A stretch of 55,686 nucleotides of DNA from Pseudofrankia coriaricola (GTDB lineage: Bacteria; Actinomycetota; Actinomycetes; Frankiales; Frankiaceae): assembly GCF_001854805.1 (NCBI RefSeq), contig NZ_MBLO01000091.1, positions 279-55,964 on the forward strand, read 5' to 3'. Shown here one piece after another: positions 45,649 to 54,252 of the stretch. The position numbers and the translations under genes are program-made. Under the pieces are notes generated by a model. The model had not been told where the DNA came from. It did not search any database and was given only the letters and a program-made list of their open reading frames with translations. Every line of letters starts with the position of its first letter. Positions within the stretch are counted from its first letter, which is position 1.

Positions 45649-47426
45649 CCCGGCGCAGGCGTGCGGGCGGAGCGGTGGGGTTCGCCTGGGCGGTGGGTGA
45701 GGTCCCGGTGGTCGGTCCGTGGCAGCGGGGGGAGCTCGGCCGCGGCCCTGGCGGCGCCGGCGGCGGGCCAGGCCCAGGTGCCAGTGAGCTGGACGAGCCG
45801 GGCGCCCGGGGTGGCGAGCCAGCGTTCGATCCGCTCCATCTCCTCGGCGCTCGCCGCCGGCGTCGGCCCGGGGCCCGGGCGGACGGTCTCGGCGGTGGCG
45901 ACGACCGCATCCACCCAGGGACGCGGGTCGACGCCCCGCGCGACGGTCGCGGACGCGGCGAGCCGGCCGTACCGGATGACGGCCAGGTCCCAGCCACGGT
46001 CGGCGGTGGGCACGGCGCCCACCAGTTCGGGGACGACACCCAACGCGGTCAGCCGCTGCTGACGGGCGGAGGCCCGGACAAACGCGACCATCCGATCCCT
46101 GGCCAGCGCTGCCTCCTCGAACCGGGTCTGCGCGGCCAGCACGGAGATCCGCGCCCGCGCGGCGGCGACGACGACCGTCGGGTCGCCCGCCATCGCCTCC
46201 CTGGCATCGGCCACGACCGCGGCGTACTCCTCCAGGGACTGCCGCCTGTCGCAGGGCGCGCCGCACTTGCCGAGGTCCGCGAGCGCGCAGGCCGGGTTCG
46301 ACTGCCGCGGTGAGAGCCGCCCTCCGCAGCGGCGCAGTGCCACCGCCTCCTGCAGGCCGTCAGCCGCCAGCTCGGCCCCGCCGACGCGGCCGAAGGGGCC
46401 GAGGTAGGTTCCGCCGTCGGCGCGCACCTGGCGCACTCTGGACAGCCGGGGAAACGGCTCGTCGGTGAGGCGCAGGAACACCGTGCGCTCCGGGAACCGG
46501 GAGCGGCGGTTGTAGGGCGGTTTGTGCTGGGCGATCAGACGCAGCTCGCGCACCTCCGCCTCGAGCGTGTGCGCGCACTCGATCGCGTCCACCCGCTCCG
46601 CGGCGGCGACCATCTCGGCCATCCGGGTGCGCGTCTCGCTCGCGGTGAAGTAGGTGCGTACGCGGGCGCGTATCGAGGCCGACTTGCCGACGTAGAGCAC
46701 CCGGCCGGAACCATCACGGAACAGGTACACCCCGGGGCCGGTGGGCAGGTCGTCGGCGAGCGTGCGCTTGCGCCGCTGGGCGGGGGAGACCCTGTTGCTG
46801 TACTCGTGGACGTCCTCCAGCGTCCTCACTCCGAGGTTGCCGAGCCGCTCGAACAGGCCGTGCAGGACGTCCACCGTGGCGCGGGCGTCGGCGAGCGCGC
46901 GGTGACGCGGCTCGTGGCGAGCGTGGAACAGCCGGGCGAGCGAGGACAGCTTGTTGTCGGGGCTCTCGTCGCGCGTGACGACCCGGCGGGCCAGCCTGAC
47001 GGTATCCAGGTGCTCCCAGGCGGGGACGGGGTAGCCGACGCGTTCGCAGGCCGCCTTGAGGAAGCTCAGGTCGAAGCCGGCGTTGTGCGCGACGAGCACC
47101 GAGCCGCGGATGAACTCCAGGAACGCGGGCAGCACCTCGGCCAGCGCGGGCGCCGTCGCGACCATCGAGTCAGTGATCCCGGTCAGCACGGTGATCAGCG
47201 GCGGCACAGCGTTCGACGTACGCACCAGTGTGGCGAACTCGGCGATCACCTCACCGCCGCGGACCTTCACCGCGCCGAACTCGGTGATCTCGGAGTCGGC
47301 CGGCCCGGTGCCGGTCGTCTCCAGATCGAACACGACGAAGGTGACGTCCCGCAGCGGCCGGCCCAGCTCGTCGAAGCTGCCCTGCCGCCCGCCGGCTGGG
47401 GCCGGCGCCGAAGGCTCAGGTGACAC
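45639..47426 (-). CDS. DEDDh 3'-5' exonuclease fused to UvrC-like GIY-YIG domain
   Basis: 595 residues. Residues ~28-190 are a DnaQ-like exonuclease with Exo I FVVFDLETTGTGP, Exo II VLVAHNAGFDLSFL and Exo III HRALADARATVDVL (DEDDh). Residues ~220-300 are a GIY-YIG domain (GPGVYLFRDGSGRVLYVGKS, IRARVRTYFT), followed by a UvrC-like region with KPPYNRRSRFPERTVFLRLT and a Cys-containing CALADLGKCGAPC segment, as in M. tuberculosis Rv2191 (from memory). Actinobacteria keep this protein beside trpD and the bcc genes. A role in DNA repair or processing is inferred from the domains. Start GTG 47426. The C-terminus is Arg/Pro-rich and ends inside the terminator hairpin. Confidence 0.93.
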   Translation of the reverse strand: MSPEPSAPAPAGGRQGSFDELGRPLRDVTFVVFDLETTGTGPADSEITEFGAVKVRGGEVIAEFATLVRTSNAVPPLITVLTGITDSMVATAPALAEVLPAFLEFIRGSVLVAHNAGFDLSFLKAACERVGYPVPAWEHLDTVRLARRVVTRDESPDNKLSSLARLFHARHEPRHRALADARATVDVLHGLFERLGNLGVRTLEDVHEYSNRVSPAQRRKRTLADDLPTGPGVYLFRDGSGRVLYVGKSASIRARVRTYFTASETRTRMAEMVAAAERVDAIECAHTLEAEVRELRLIAQHKPPYNRRSRFPERTVFLRLTDEPFPRLSRVRQVRADGGTYLGPFGRVGGAELAADGLQEAVALRRCGGRLSPRQSNPACALADLGKCGAPCDRRQSLEEYAAVVADAREAMAGDPTVVVAAARARISVLAAQTRFEEAALARDRMVAFVRASARQQRLTALGVVPELVGAVPTADRGWDLAVIRYGRLAASATVARGVDPRPWVDAVVATAETVRPGPGPTPAASAEEMERIERWLATPGARLVQLTGTWAWPAAGAARAAAELPPLPRTDHRDLTHRPGEPHRSARTPAPGKS

Positions 47427-47526
47427 ACCGCGAACCTAGTGACGAGGTCCGACACTCCACGAACCGGTGACCAGGTAGCGGGTGATGTGACATCCGGCCG
47501 CCGCCAGCCTGCCGCCTGGCTCCCCT

Positions 47527-47997
47527 GTGATCATGTTCGGTGGCCTGACGATGTCTGGCTGGCTGATCGGGCCCGTCGCGGTCCAACTGGCCGACGGCAC
47601 CCGCCTCGTGCCCATCGGGCCGATGCGTTCCCGGTTGCCCGAGTCCCTCGTGCTCGAGCCGACGACGACGCGCACCTGGCCGGCCCGGTGGAATCGAGCG
47701 GCCTTCTTCGCTCTCGTCGGCACCGCCGTGTGCGGCACGTTCGCAACGATGATTGCCATCGCCGGCAGGCTATTCCGTCGGAGCGATCGCGGCCGGCGCG
47801 CTGGCTCCGGGGTCGCTGGGGGCGCCTTTCTCGTCAACGCCTGGGCCGGTCACGGTGATGCGCCGCCCTGGCCATGGGAAGTCGGCCCGCGCCGCCCGGC
47901 TGGGCGCGGCTGCGGCTACGCGAAGGGGCGGGTGAAGGCGGCGGGGCCGGCGGTGATGACACGGAACTCGTTGCCCTCGGGATCGGCGAGAAGGTAG
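47527..47997 (+). CDS. Possible small membrane-associated protein (doubtful)
   Basis: An open frame of 156 residues beginning MIMFGGLTMSGWLIGPVAVQ, with one credible membrane helix (RAAFFALVGTAVCGTFATMI, then AIAGRLF) and a basic tail. The last ~27 codons overlap the VOC gene on the other strand, so the true protein, if any, may be shorter. There is no ribosome binding site. The competing frame on the minus strand (47436-47837) looks like a shadow. I include this because the helix is unusual for random GC-rich DNA; otherwise 47427-47915 is empty. Confidence 0.25.
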   Translation: MIMFGGLTMSGWLIGPVAVQLADGTRLVPIGPMRSRLPESLVLEPTTTRTWPARWNRAAFFALVGTAVCGTFATMIAIAGRLFRRSDRGRRAGSGVAGGAFLVNAWAGHGDAPPWPWEVGPRRPAGRGCGYAKGRVKAAGPAVMTRNSLPSGSARR

Positions 47998-48329
47998 CCG
48001 GCCTCGCCGACGGCCTCCAGGCGGCGGACTCGCCGGGCGCCCAGGGTGGCGAGCCAGCTGGCGACGCGCTCGGCGTCGACCGCGTAGAGGTCGAGCTGGA
48101 GACGGTTGCGCGCCGGCCCGAGCTTGCGGACCTGGCGCAGCAGCAGCTTCGGCCCCGCACTCGCCGGGTGGCGCAGTTCCGCGGTGTCACCGTCGCGGAG
48201 GGTTACCTCGTATCCCAGCGCTCTGGACCAGAAGCGGATCATTCGGTCGACATCCACGCAGTCGACCCCGACTCGCGCTACCCTCAGCCCGTGCGTCTCA
48301 AACCTGGCCACTCGCGCATGATGCCGCAT
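47916..48329 (-). CDS. VOC-superfamily (glyoxalase/bleomycin-resistance-like) protein
   Basis: 137 residues with the paired beta-alpha-beta-beta-beta pattern: VGVDCVDVDRMIRFWSRALGYEV, DTAELRHPASAGPKLLLRQV, then NRLQLDLYAVDAERVASWLA and GYLLADPEGNEFRVI. The final DPEGNEF motif is typical of this group and carries a metal-type Glu. Substrate unknown. Isolated gene between doubtful sequence and the divergent HIT gene. Confidence 0.88.
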   Translation of the reverse strand: MRHHARVARFETHGLRVARVGVDCVDVDRMIRFWSRALGYEVTLRDGDTAELRHPASAGPKLLLRQVRKLGPARNRLQLDLYAVDAERVASWLATLGARRVRRLEAVGEAGYLLADPEGNEFRVITAGPAAFTRPFA

Positions 48330-48460
48330 TGCGGGTGCCTTGGTTCATCGGTGGCCGGCGTGTTGTGAAACGGTCATCGATCCGAGCCGGCCGAAGGGCC
48401 CGGCGGCGGGCCGCGTCCCGCTAGATCCCTTGGGGCACCTGGATCGGTAGGGTCCTGGCC

Positions 48461-48856
48461 ATGCCGACTATCTTCACCCGGATCATCAACGGGGAGCTGC
48501 CGGGTCGGTTCGTCTACGAGGACGAGCACACGGTCGCCTTCCTGACCGTCGCCCCGATCCGGCCGGGCCACACGCTCGTCGTGCCGCGCCTCGAGGTCGA
48601 CCACTGGATCGACCTGCCGGACGCCGAGCAGCGCGAGCTGTGGAGCGCGGCGGCGAAGGTCGGCAGAGCGATCCAGGACGCGTTCCAGCCGCGCCGGGTC
48701 GCGGCGATCATCGCGGGGCTGGAGGTGCCGCACGTGCACGTGCACCTCATCCCGATCGACAGCGAGAAGCAGCTGGACTTCGGCCTCGCGGATTCCAGCC
48801 CGACGCCCGAGGCGCTGGACGAGGCCGCCGAACGGATCAGGGCCGCGCTCGCCTGA
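48461..48856 (+). CDS. HIT-family nucleotide hydrolase/transferase
   Basis: 131 residues. Histidine triad HVHVHLIP (His 91, 93, 95) with the preceding RRVAAIIAGLEVPH; N-terminal TIFTRIINGELPGRFVYEDE and PIRPGHTLVVPRLEV are standard for the Hint/protein kinase C inhibitor branch, which hydrolyses nucleoside phosphoramidates or adenylates. Start ATG 48461. Monocistronic and convergent with the Cys-motif gene. Confidence 0.94.
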   Translation: MPTIFTRIINGELPGRFVYEDEHTVAFLTVAPIRPGHTLVVPRLEVDHWIDLPDAEQRELWSAAAKVGRAIQDAFQPRRVAAIIAGLEVPHVHVHLIPIDSEKQLDFGLADSSPTPEALDEAAERIRAALA

Positions 48857-48909
48857 CCCGCGGCGCGAACTCCACGGGGCTGCCGGGAGCGTGGCGACGA
48901 GGAGGACGG

Positions 48910-49293
48910 TCAGCCGGCCCTGCGGGAGCGGCGGCGGGGGCCGGCGGCATCGGGGCGGCGCGCCAGGGGTCCCTGCCGGATCGGCGAAGCCGCATCCGGG
49001 AGGTTCGGGGAGCGCCGACGCGGGCCGACCGCGAACGGCTCGGGAAGTGGAATCATCTGCTGCGCCGTCGGGACCTCCGCCGCGGCGCCGCCGTCAGCCG
49101 GCACGACGTCCAACGGCGTCACCAGCCGGAGCCTCGGCAACAGGCCCGCGTCGGCGAGCAGCGCGAGCGCTCGGCGCTCGTCCTCATCCCACTCCACGAC
49201 CGGTGGTGGTGCCAGCAGCACCGACAGCACACAGTCCTCACACGCGTCCCCACGCGCCACGCACGAATCACAGTCGATCAGCATCGCGCTCAC
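48910..49293 (-). CDS. Small Cys-motif protein of actinobacterial type
   Basis: Up to 127 residues. The first ~75 look conserved: MLIDCDSCVARGDACEDCVLS with four Cys in a C-x2-C-x6-C-x2-C spacing, then EDERRALALLADAGLLPRLR. It suggests a small zinc-binding fold; I recall similar uncharacterised actinobacterial proteins. The C-terminal ~40 residues are Arg/Pro-rich and are encoded in part by palindromic element B4, so the tail is probably recent. It lies downstream of the NYN-domain gene in the same direction (74-base gap). Start ATG 49284 or 49293. Confidence 0.7.
   Translation of the reverse strand: MSAMLIDCDSCVARGDACEDCVLSVLLAPPPVVEWDEDERRALALLADAGLLPRLRLVTPLDVVPADGGAAAEVPTAQQMIPLPEPFAVGPRRRSPNLPDAASPIRQGPLARRPDAAGPRRRSRRAG
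48967..49010 (+). repeat. Palindromic element family B, copy 4
   Basis: GGGTCCCTGCCG, GATCGGC, three-base loop, GCCGCATC, CGGGAGGTTCGGGG: same flanks as the other copies, with one extra base in the right stem. It overlaps the 3' part of the Cys-motif gene in antisense orientation. Confidence 0.75.
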
Positions 49294-49367
49294 CTCTGTC
49301 GCTCACACTGTGTCATCGCTGACGGTAGACGCGTGGTCCGACAGTTTTTCGCGACGTGGGTGTCGCC

Positions 49368-50678
49368 TCAGCGCTCCAGCCGGGCGAGGAGGGCGGCGGA
49401 GGGAACGGCGCGGGCACCGGCGGCCGCGCAGGTCTCGGCGACCTCACGGTCAGAGGTCACGACCACCACCGGGCGGCCGGAGGGCTCGGCACGGACCAGC
49501 CGGACGATCTCCTCGTCGGCGAGCTCGCCCAGCCGGCTGAACAGCACTCGCACGCCGCGTGGTGCCGTCACCCCGACCGGGCGGCTGACGACCGCCGTCG
49601 CGTCGAAGACCACGGTGACCTCGGCGTCCGACGCCCGGCCGGCGAGCGGGCCGAGACCGGACAGCAGCCGCACCCGTTGGGCCTGCAGCGGCAGCGCGCC
49701 GTAGCCGCGCTTGGTGACGTTGTACCCGTCGATGATCAGGTGGATGCCGGGGATCGCGAGAACCTCGTCGATGACCGTCGGGTCGTCGTCGGGGCGCCCG
49801 CGGGCGCCGACCGCGGAGAACGGGTCGCGCGCCTGCCCGTCCTCCGTGGCGCACAGGTCCGCCGGGCGCTGCACCGTGCTGGGCAGAGCAAGCTCGCGGC
49901 GCACGCCGTTGGCCGCGCCCATCAGCGTGTCCAGCAGCACCCGCAGGCGGGCGTCGTCGAGGCTGCGCGCGTCGCGCCCCTCTCGCCGGGCGGCGGCGAG
50001 CGCCGTCTCCAGCTCGCCGACCCGGGCCCGCAGCCGGCGGGTCTCGCCCTCCGCGGCCCTGACGAGGGCGCGCGCCGCGTCCCGGTCCGCGGCCGCGGCC
50101 GCGATCTCCTCCTGCGCCGCTTGCTCGGCGCGGCGGACCCGCTCGGCCGAGCCGCGCATCCGCCGGCGCAGGTCGTCCACCTCCAGACGGGCCGTGGCCA
50201 GCTGGTCGCGCAGCTGCGCCCGCTCCGCGCGGCCGCCCTCCTGGACCGCGGCGAGCGCCTCGGTGAGCCGGTCGACCTCCCGGGCGGCCTCCTCGGCCTT
50301 GGCCGACACCGCGGCCTGCACGGACGAGGTGGCGGCGACGGCGAGCAGATCCTCCCAGCCAGCCGGGCGCAGCACGAAGGCGACCGCGGCCACCTCGGCC
50401 GGCGGCGCCGCGGCCGGCGGGCCGTCGGTCGCCATCACGGCGTCCGCGAGCCCCGGATGGGCCCGCCGGACCCACTCCGCCACCCGGCCCCGGAAGACCG
50501 CGTCGTGCTCGACCGCGGCCGCGAGCGGGACCGCGCCCTGCTTGGGCCGGCGCGCGGGCGTGAACCTGCGCACGGCGACGAGGCTCGCGGGCACCTCGGC
50601 GTCCTCGAGGCCGGCGAGTGTCTCGGCGGCGAAGGCGACGACCTGGGTGCGTACCTCCACCGGCAGCGGCTCGCTCAC
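49368..50678 (-). CDS. NYN-domain (PIN-like RNase) protein with coiled coil
   Basis: 436 residues from GTG 50678 (VSEPLPVEVRTQVVAF). The N-terminal third is helical (RRFTPARRPKQGAVPLAAAV is conserved-looking). A long coiled coil runs from about residue 140 to 260 (AKAEEAAREVDRLTEALAAV, LEVDDLRRRMRGSAERVRRA). The C-terminal NYN nuclease-like domain has IHLIIDGYNVTKRGYG, VTVVFDATAVV and VVVVTSDREVAETCAAAGAR, giving the expected Asp cluster. Probably acts on RNA. ATG 50775 is an alternative start. Confidence 0.85.
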   Translation of the reverse strand: MSEPLPVEVRTQVVAFAAETLAGLEDAEVPASLVAVRRFTPARRPKQGAVPLAAAVEHDAVFRGRVAEWVRRAHPGLADAVMATDGPPAAAPPAEVAAVAFVLRPAGWEDLLAVAATSSVQAAVSAKAEEAAREVDRLTEALAAVQEGGRAERAQLRDQLATARLEVDDLRRRMRGSAERVRRAEQAAQEEIAAAAADRDAARALVRAAEGETRRLRARVGELETALAAARREGRDARSLDDARLRVLLDTLMGAANGVRRELALPSTVQRPADLCATEDGQARDPFSAVGARGRPDDDPTVIDEVLAIPGIHLIIDGYNVTKRGYGALPLQAQRVRLLSGLGPLAGRASDAEVTVVFDATAVVSRPVGVTAPRGVRVLFSRLGELADEEIVRLVRAEPSGRPVVVVTSDREVAETCAAAGARAVPSAALLARLER

Positions 50679-51106
50679 CCGGCGTCCGGGGGAGGCAGGT
50701 CGACGGGCACGGTACGGACTCCCTGTCGCAGGAACGAGTGGCAGCACTCCAGCGTAGTCCGGCGTCGGAGCCATCACCATCCGCCATGAACCATCACCAT
50801 CCGCCACGAGCCCGCGAACGCGGCGGGGATGGGACAACGCGTGCCCGGTGCTTCCGCCGGAGCGGGGGACCCGCTGGCCCGGGAGTGCTCCAACCGTCGG
50901 GTATCCACGCCGGTAGGTCACCGCGATGTCAATCCCAACGACGGGGAGACAACATTGGCCGAAGGATGTCCCGCGCCGGTTGACACAACCATCGAGAAAG
51001 TGTTCGACAAGGGCATTTCCCTTGTGGATGACTGACTTCTGTAATGTCGCGCTATCCATCCCCATGCTCCGTTTTTGGCAGCGGGGTGTACGCCGAGAGG
51101 AACACC
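50679..51106. other. Divergent region upstream of the DUF4352-like gene
   Basis: Contains a two-copy direct repeat CCATCACCATCCGCCA (about 50770-50803). It also has an isolated perfect -35 hexamer TTGACA (50980-50985) inside a GGTTG-ACA-CAACC palindrome, and a hairpin ACAAGGG-N5-CCCTTGT (51007-51025). No convincing -10 box accompanies the TTGACA. Confidence 0.4.
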
Positions 51107-52390
51107 GTGAGCGACCAGAACCCCCCGACCCCGCCAGATGGTGGGGGTGGAAACGCGCAGAACGGCGGTGGGTGGCCGCCGAGCACCCCAGTGCCGGACT
51201 GGCAGGCGGCACCGACTACCAGGGCGGATGGCTCGGCCTGGCCATCGGGCGCCGGCCAGACCCCGCAGGGCGTCACCCCTGGAGCGACGCCGCCGGGCAC
51301 CCCGACCTCACCCGGCCAGTGGCCCGCACCCCCCGGCTACCAGCAGCCCGACTACCAGCAGCCCGGCTATCAGCAGCCTGGCTATCAGCAGGCCGGCTAC
51401 CCGCCGCCCGGCACTCCGCCGCCCGGTGGCTACCCGCCGCCCGGCACGCCGGCACCAGGTGGCTACCCGCAGTCGACGCCCTATCCGCAGGGCGACGCCT
51501 ACCCGCCCGCCGGTGGCTACCCTCCCTCGCAGCCCGGCTACCAGCAGCCTGACTACGCCCAGCAGGGCGGCTACCAGCAGCCTGACTATGCCCAGCAGCC
51601 TGACTATGCCCAGCAGGGCGGCTACCAGCAGACGGGGTACCAGCAGGGCGGCTACGCCCAGCCCGGGACTCCTACCGGCTGGACCGGTCAGCCCGGCCAA
51701 CCCGGTCAGCCCGGCCGGCCAGGCCGCTCCAACCGCAACGTGGTCATCCTCGTCTCCGCGCTCGTGGCGGTCCTGGCGATTGTCCTCGGCGTCGTCATCG
51801 CGCTCGCGGTGAGTGGCGACGACGGTGACAACACGCCGATCACCGCACCGCCGGTGACCACGCTGGGGACAGGTACCCCGTCTCCGGCGCCGACGCAGGC
51901 ATCCAGCGGGCCGGTCACCGCGCCGTCGACGCGCCCGGGGCCGGCCGGCTGCACGCCGATCAGCCCTCCGGGAGGCGCGCCCGCGGCGGGCGTCGCCGAC
52001 ATCGGCCAGACGGCGACCGTCATGGGCGAAGGCACCAGCGACCTCACCACCTACACCGCGCGGATCACGCTGAACAGCATGTGCCGCACCACGGCCCCGG
52101 TGACGACATACGGCGACCCGCCGGAGAACGGCGTCTTCATCGTCGCCAACTTCACGGTGCAGATGGTCACCGGCAAAGCCAACGTCTACCCGCTGAGCTT
52201 CTTCGGCCAGACCACGGACGGCACCCGGTACGACGCCAGCTACGAGGAGGTCGGGTCGCGGCTGGACGCCGATGACCTCGCGGCCGGCCAGCAGGTGCGA
52301 GGCAACATCGTCTTTGACGTTCCGGACGACAACCACCTCGTGTACTGGGAGCCGCTGTTCGCCACGTCCCGGGCGAACTTCCGCTACTGA
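51107..52390 (+). CDS. Membrane protein with Pro/Gln/Tyr/Gly repeat tail and DUF4352-like exported domain
   Basis: 427 residues. The first ~205 are cytoplasmic low-complexity sequence with imperfect [15 protein letters not shown] and YAQQGG repeats. One membrane helix follows ([20 protein letters not shown]), then a Thr/Pro/Ser linker and a ~130-residue extracytoplasmic domain with paired Cys ([20 protein letters not shown]) and the DUF4352-like core [49 protein letters not shown]. Exported immunoglobulin-like fold, function unknown. Start GTG 51107 has AGAGG six bases upstream. The repeats are plausible hot spots for length variation. Confidence 0.88.
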   Translation: MSDQNPPTPPDGGGGNAQNGGGWPPSTPVPDWQAAPTTRADGSAWPSGAGQTPQGVTPGATPPGTPTSPGQWPAPPGYQQPDYQQPGYQQPGYQQAGYPPPGTPPPGGYPPPGTPAPGGYPQSTPYPQGDAYPPAGGYPPSQPGYQQPDYAQQGGYQQPDYAQQPDYAQQGGYQQTGYQQGGYAQPGTPTGWTGQPGQPGQPGRPGRSNRNVVILVSALVAVLAIVLGVVIALAVSGDDGDNTPITAPPVTTLGTGTPSPAPTQASSGPVTAPSTRPGPAGCTPISPPGGAPAAGVADIGQTATVMGEGTSDLTTYTARITLNSMCRTTAPVTTYGDPPENGVFIVANFTVQMVTGKANVYPLSFFGQTTDGTRYDASYEEVGSRLDADDLAAGQQVRGNIVFDVPDDNHLVYWEPLFATSRANFRY

Positions 52391-52652
52391 TCGGCACCCC
52401 ACTCGGGACCTGGCCCAAGACCCGGCCCGGTCCCGACAGACAACCTCATCGGCCGGCGGCGGTGGCTGGCGCCCTCCGGCGCCGGCCGCGGCCATGGCAC
52501 GTCCCGGTCGGGTCCTCGGGCCGTGGCCCGGCCGTCAGGCCGCGCGGTCGCCCGACGCCGCGATGACCTCGCCGAGCCGCACGCTCCGCCGCGCGTGCCC
52601 TTCCGGTAGGGAGGGGCCAGCGGTGGAAGGGCCGGTAGAGGACCATGGGCGC

Positions 52653-53774
52653 ATGCGGGTGCTCGTGGTGACCAACGACTTTCCGCCGCGTGCCGGCGGC
52701 ATCCAGGCATACGTGCACAACTTCGCGAGCAGACTGCCCGCCGGCGACGTCGTCGTCTATGCGCCCGCGTGGAAGGGCGCGGCCGAGTTCGACGCGGCCC
52801 AGAGCTTCCCCGTCATCCGGCACCCGACGTCGCTGATGCTGCCCACCCGGTCCGTGCTGCGCCGCGCCCGCGGGATCGCCCGCGCCGAGCGGTGCGACGC
52901 GGTCTGGTTCGGCGCGGCGGCGCCGCTCGGCCTGCTCGGCGCGCCGCTGCGCGCCACGACCGGGATCGAGCGCGTCGTCGCGAGCACCCACGGCCACGAG
53001 GTCGGCTGGGCCGCGTTGCCCGGCGCTCGCCAGACGCTGCGCCGCGTCGGCGCGACCACCGACGTCATCACCTACCTCGGCGACTACACCCGACGCCGGA
53101 TCGGCCCGGCCTTCGGGCCTCGCCCGCGCCTGGAGCGGCTGCCCAGCGGCGTCGACGCGGAGCTGTTCCGTCCCGGCGCCGGCCGCGACGAGATCCGCGC
53201 CCGGCACGGGCTCACCGGCCGGCGGGTGGTCGTCTGCGTGAGCCGTCTGGTCCCGCGCAAGGGGCAGGACATGCTGATCCGCGCCCTGCCGAGCTGGCGG
53301 CGCCGCTACCCGGACACCGCGCTGCTGCTCGTCGGCGGCGGCCCCTACCGCGCCGACCTGGCCCGGCTCGCCAGGGAGCACGACGTCGAGGACCACGTCG
53401 TCTTCACCGAGTCGGTGCCCTGGGAGGAACTGCCGGCGCACTACGCGGCCGGGGACATCTTCGCGATGCCGTGCCGCTCCCGGCTCGGCGGCCTGGAAGT
53501 CGAGGGCCTGGGGATCGTCTACCTCGAGGCGTCCGCCGCCGGGCTCCCGGTCGTGGCCGGGGACAGCGGCGGCGCGCCCGACGCCGTGATCGACGGCCGG
53601 ACCGGTCTCGTGGTCGACGGCCGCCGGCTGGCAGACGTGGCCTCGGCCGTCGCCGAGCTGCTGGACGACCCGGACCGCGGCCGATCCATGGGCGCCGCCG
53701 GCCGCGCCTGGGTCGAGCTCACCTGGCGCTGGGATCTCCTCACCAAGAACCTCGCCGAGTTCCTCAGCGGCTGA
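52653..53774 (+). CDS. pimB: GT4 glycosyltransferase, PimB'-type phosphatidylinositol mannoside mannosyltransferase
   Basis: 373 residues, GT-B fold. N-terminal VLVVTNDFPPRAGGIQAYVHN (glycine-rich acceptor loop), THGHEVGWAALPGARQTLRR, LPSGVDAELFRP, VVCVSRLVPRKGQDMLIRAL (nucleotide-sugar Arg/Lys), and the E-x7-E motif EGLGIVYLEASAAGLPVVAG. This matches the GDP-mannose-dependent alpha-1,6-mannosyltransferase PimB' that forms Ac1PIM2 at the membrane. The location beside the exonuclease/bcc cluster agrees with Rv2188c. Start ATG 52653. No other pim gene is visible here. A tandem 157-bp repeat follows. Confidence 0.9.
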   Translation: MRVLVVTNDFPPRAGGIQAYVHNFASRLPAGDVVVYAPAWKGAAEFDAAQSFPVIRHPTSLMLPTRSVLRRARGIARAERCDAVWFGAAAPLGLLGAPLRATTGIERVVASTHGHEVGWAALPGARQTLRRVGATTDVITYLGDYTRRRIGPAFGPRPRLERLPSGVDAELFRPGAGRDEIRARHGLTGRRVVVCVSRLVPRKGQDMLIRALPSWRRRYPDTALLLVGGGPYRADLARLAREHDVEDHVVFTESVPWEELPAHYAAGDIFAMPCRSRLGGLEVEGLGIVYLEASAAGLPVVAGDSGGAPDAVIDGRTGLVVDGRRLADVASAVAELLDDPDRGRSMGAAGRAWVELTWRWDLLTKNLAEFLSG

Positions 53775-53794
53775 CGCGCGGCCCGGTCGCTGCG

Positions 53795-54108
53795 GCTGAC
53801 GCGCGGCCCGGTCGCTGCGCGCCCGTCCGCTGCGTCAGCCTGTCGGGCGCCTGGGGCGCCCTCCTGGGCTGGTTCCGGGCTGAGGCATTTGGCGGTGGCC
53901 GGGGCTGAGTTCGGGTCGGTGACGTGGTGGCGTTGGCGCAGCGCCGATGCGGCTGACGCGCGGCCCGGTCGCTGCGCGCCCGTCCGCTGCGTCAGCCTGT
54001 CGGGCGCCTGGGGCGCCCTCTTGGGCTGGTTCCGGGCTGAGGCATTTGGCGGTGGCCGGGGCTGAGTTCGGGTCGGTGACGTGGTGGCGTTGGCGCAGCG
54101 CCGATGCG
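53795..54108 (+). repeat. 157-bp tandem duplication carrying family A units (copies 5 and 6)
   Basis: Units 53795-53951 and 53952-54108 are nearly identical (a CTCCTGGG/CTCTTGGG difference is visible), and 53770-53794 is a further 25-bp partial unit directly after the pimB stop. Each unit contains the family A series: TGTCGGGCGC, GGCGCCCTC, TGGTTCCGGGCTGAGGCAT, GGCGGTGGCCGGGGCTGAG, GACGTGGTGGCGTTGGCGCA. The rest of the 478-bp gap holds the ROK terminator. Confidence 0.92.
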
Positions 54109-54153
54109 CTGTCACCTTCTGTGGCTCGGTTGCGTACATTGCTCGCCAGAACG

Positions 54154-54221
54154 ACATCCGCGTACGCGGATGTGGGCGCGGGACGGGCTAGGACGGCGTT
54201 GACATCTTGGTGTCCGACGCC
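54154..54221 (-). terminator. Palindrome and hairpin after the ROK kinase gene
   Basis: 54154-54173 is a perfect 20-base palindrome (ACATCCGCGT and its complement). 54195-54221 forms a second hairpin (GGCGT..GACA with TGTC..ACGCC). Both lie beyond the ROK stop at 54253 in its reading direction. Confidence 0.55.
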
Positions 54222-54252
54222 CGCCCCGATACCCCAGGTGCGCGCCGTCGGT

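Noticed and set aside
47436-47837. 133-codon minus-strand ORF between the exonuclease and VOC genes
   Set aside because: Arg/Pro/Ser-rich without helix or ribosome site; it mirrors the slightly more plausible plus-strand frame.
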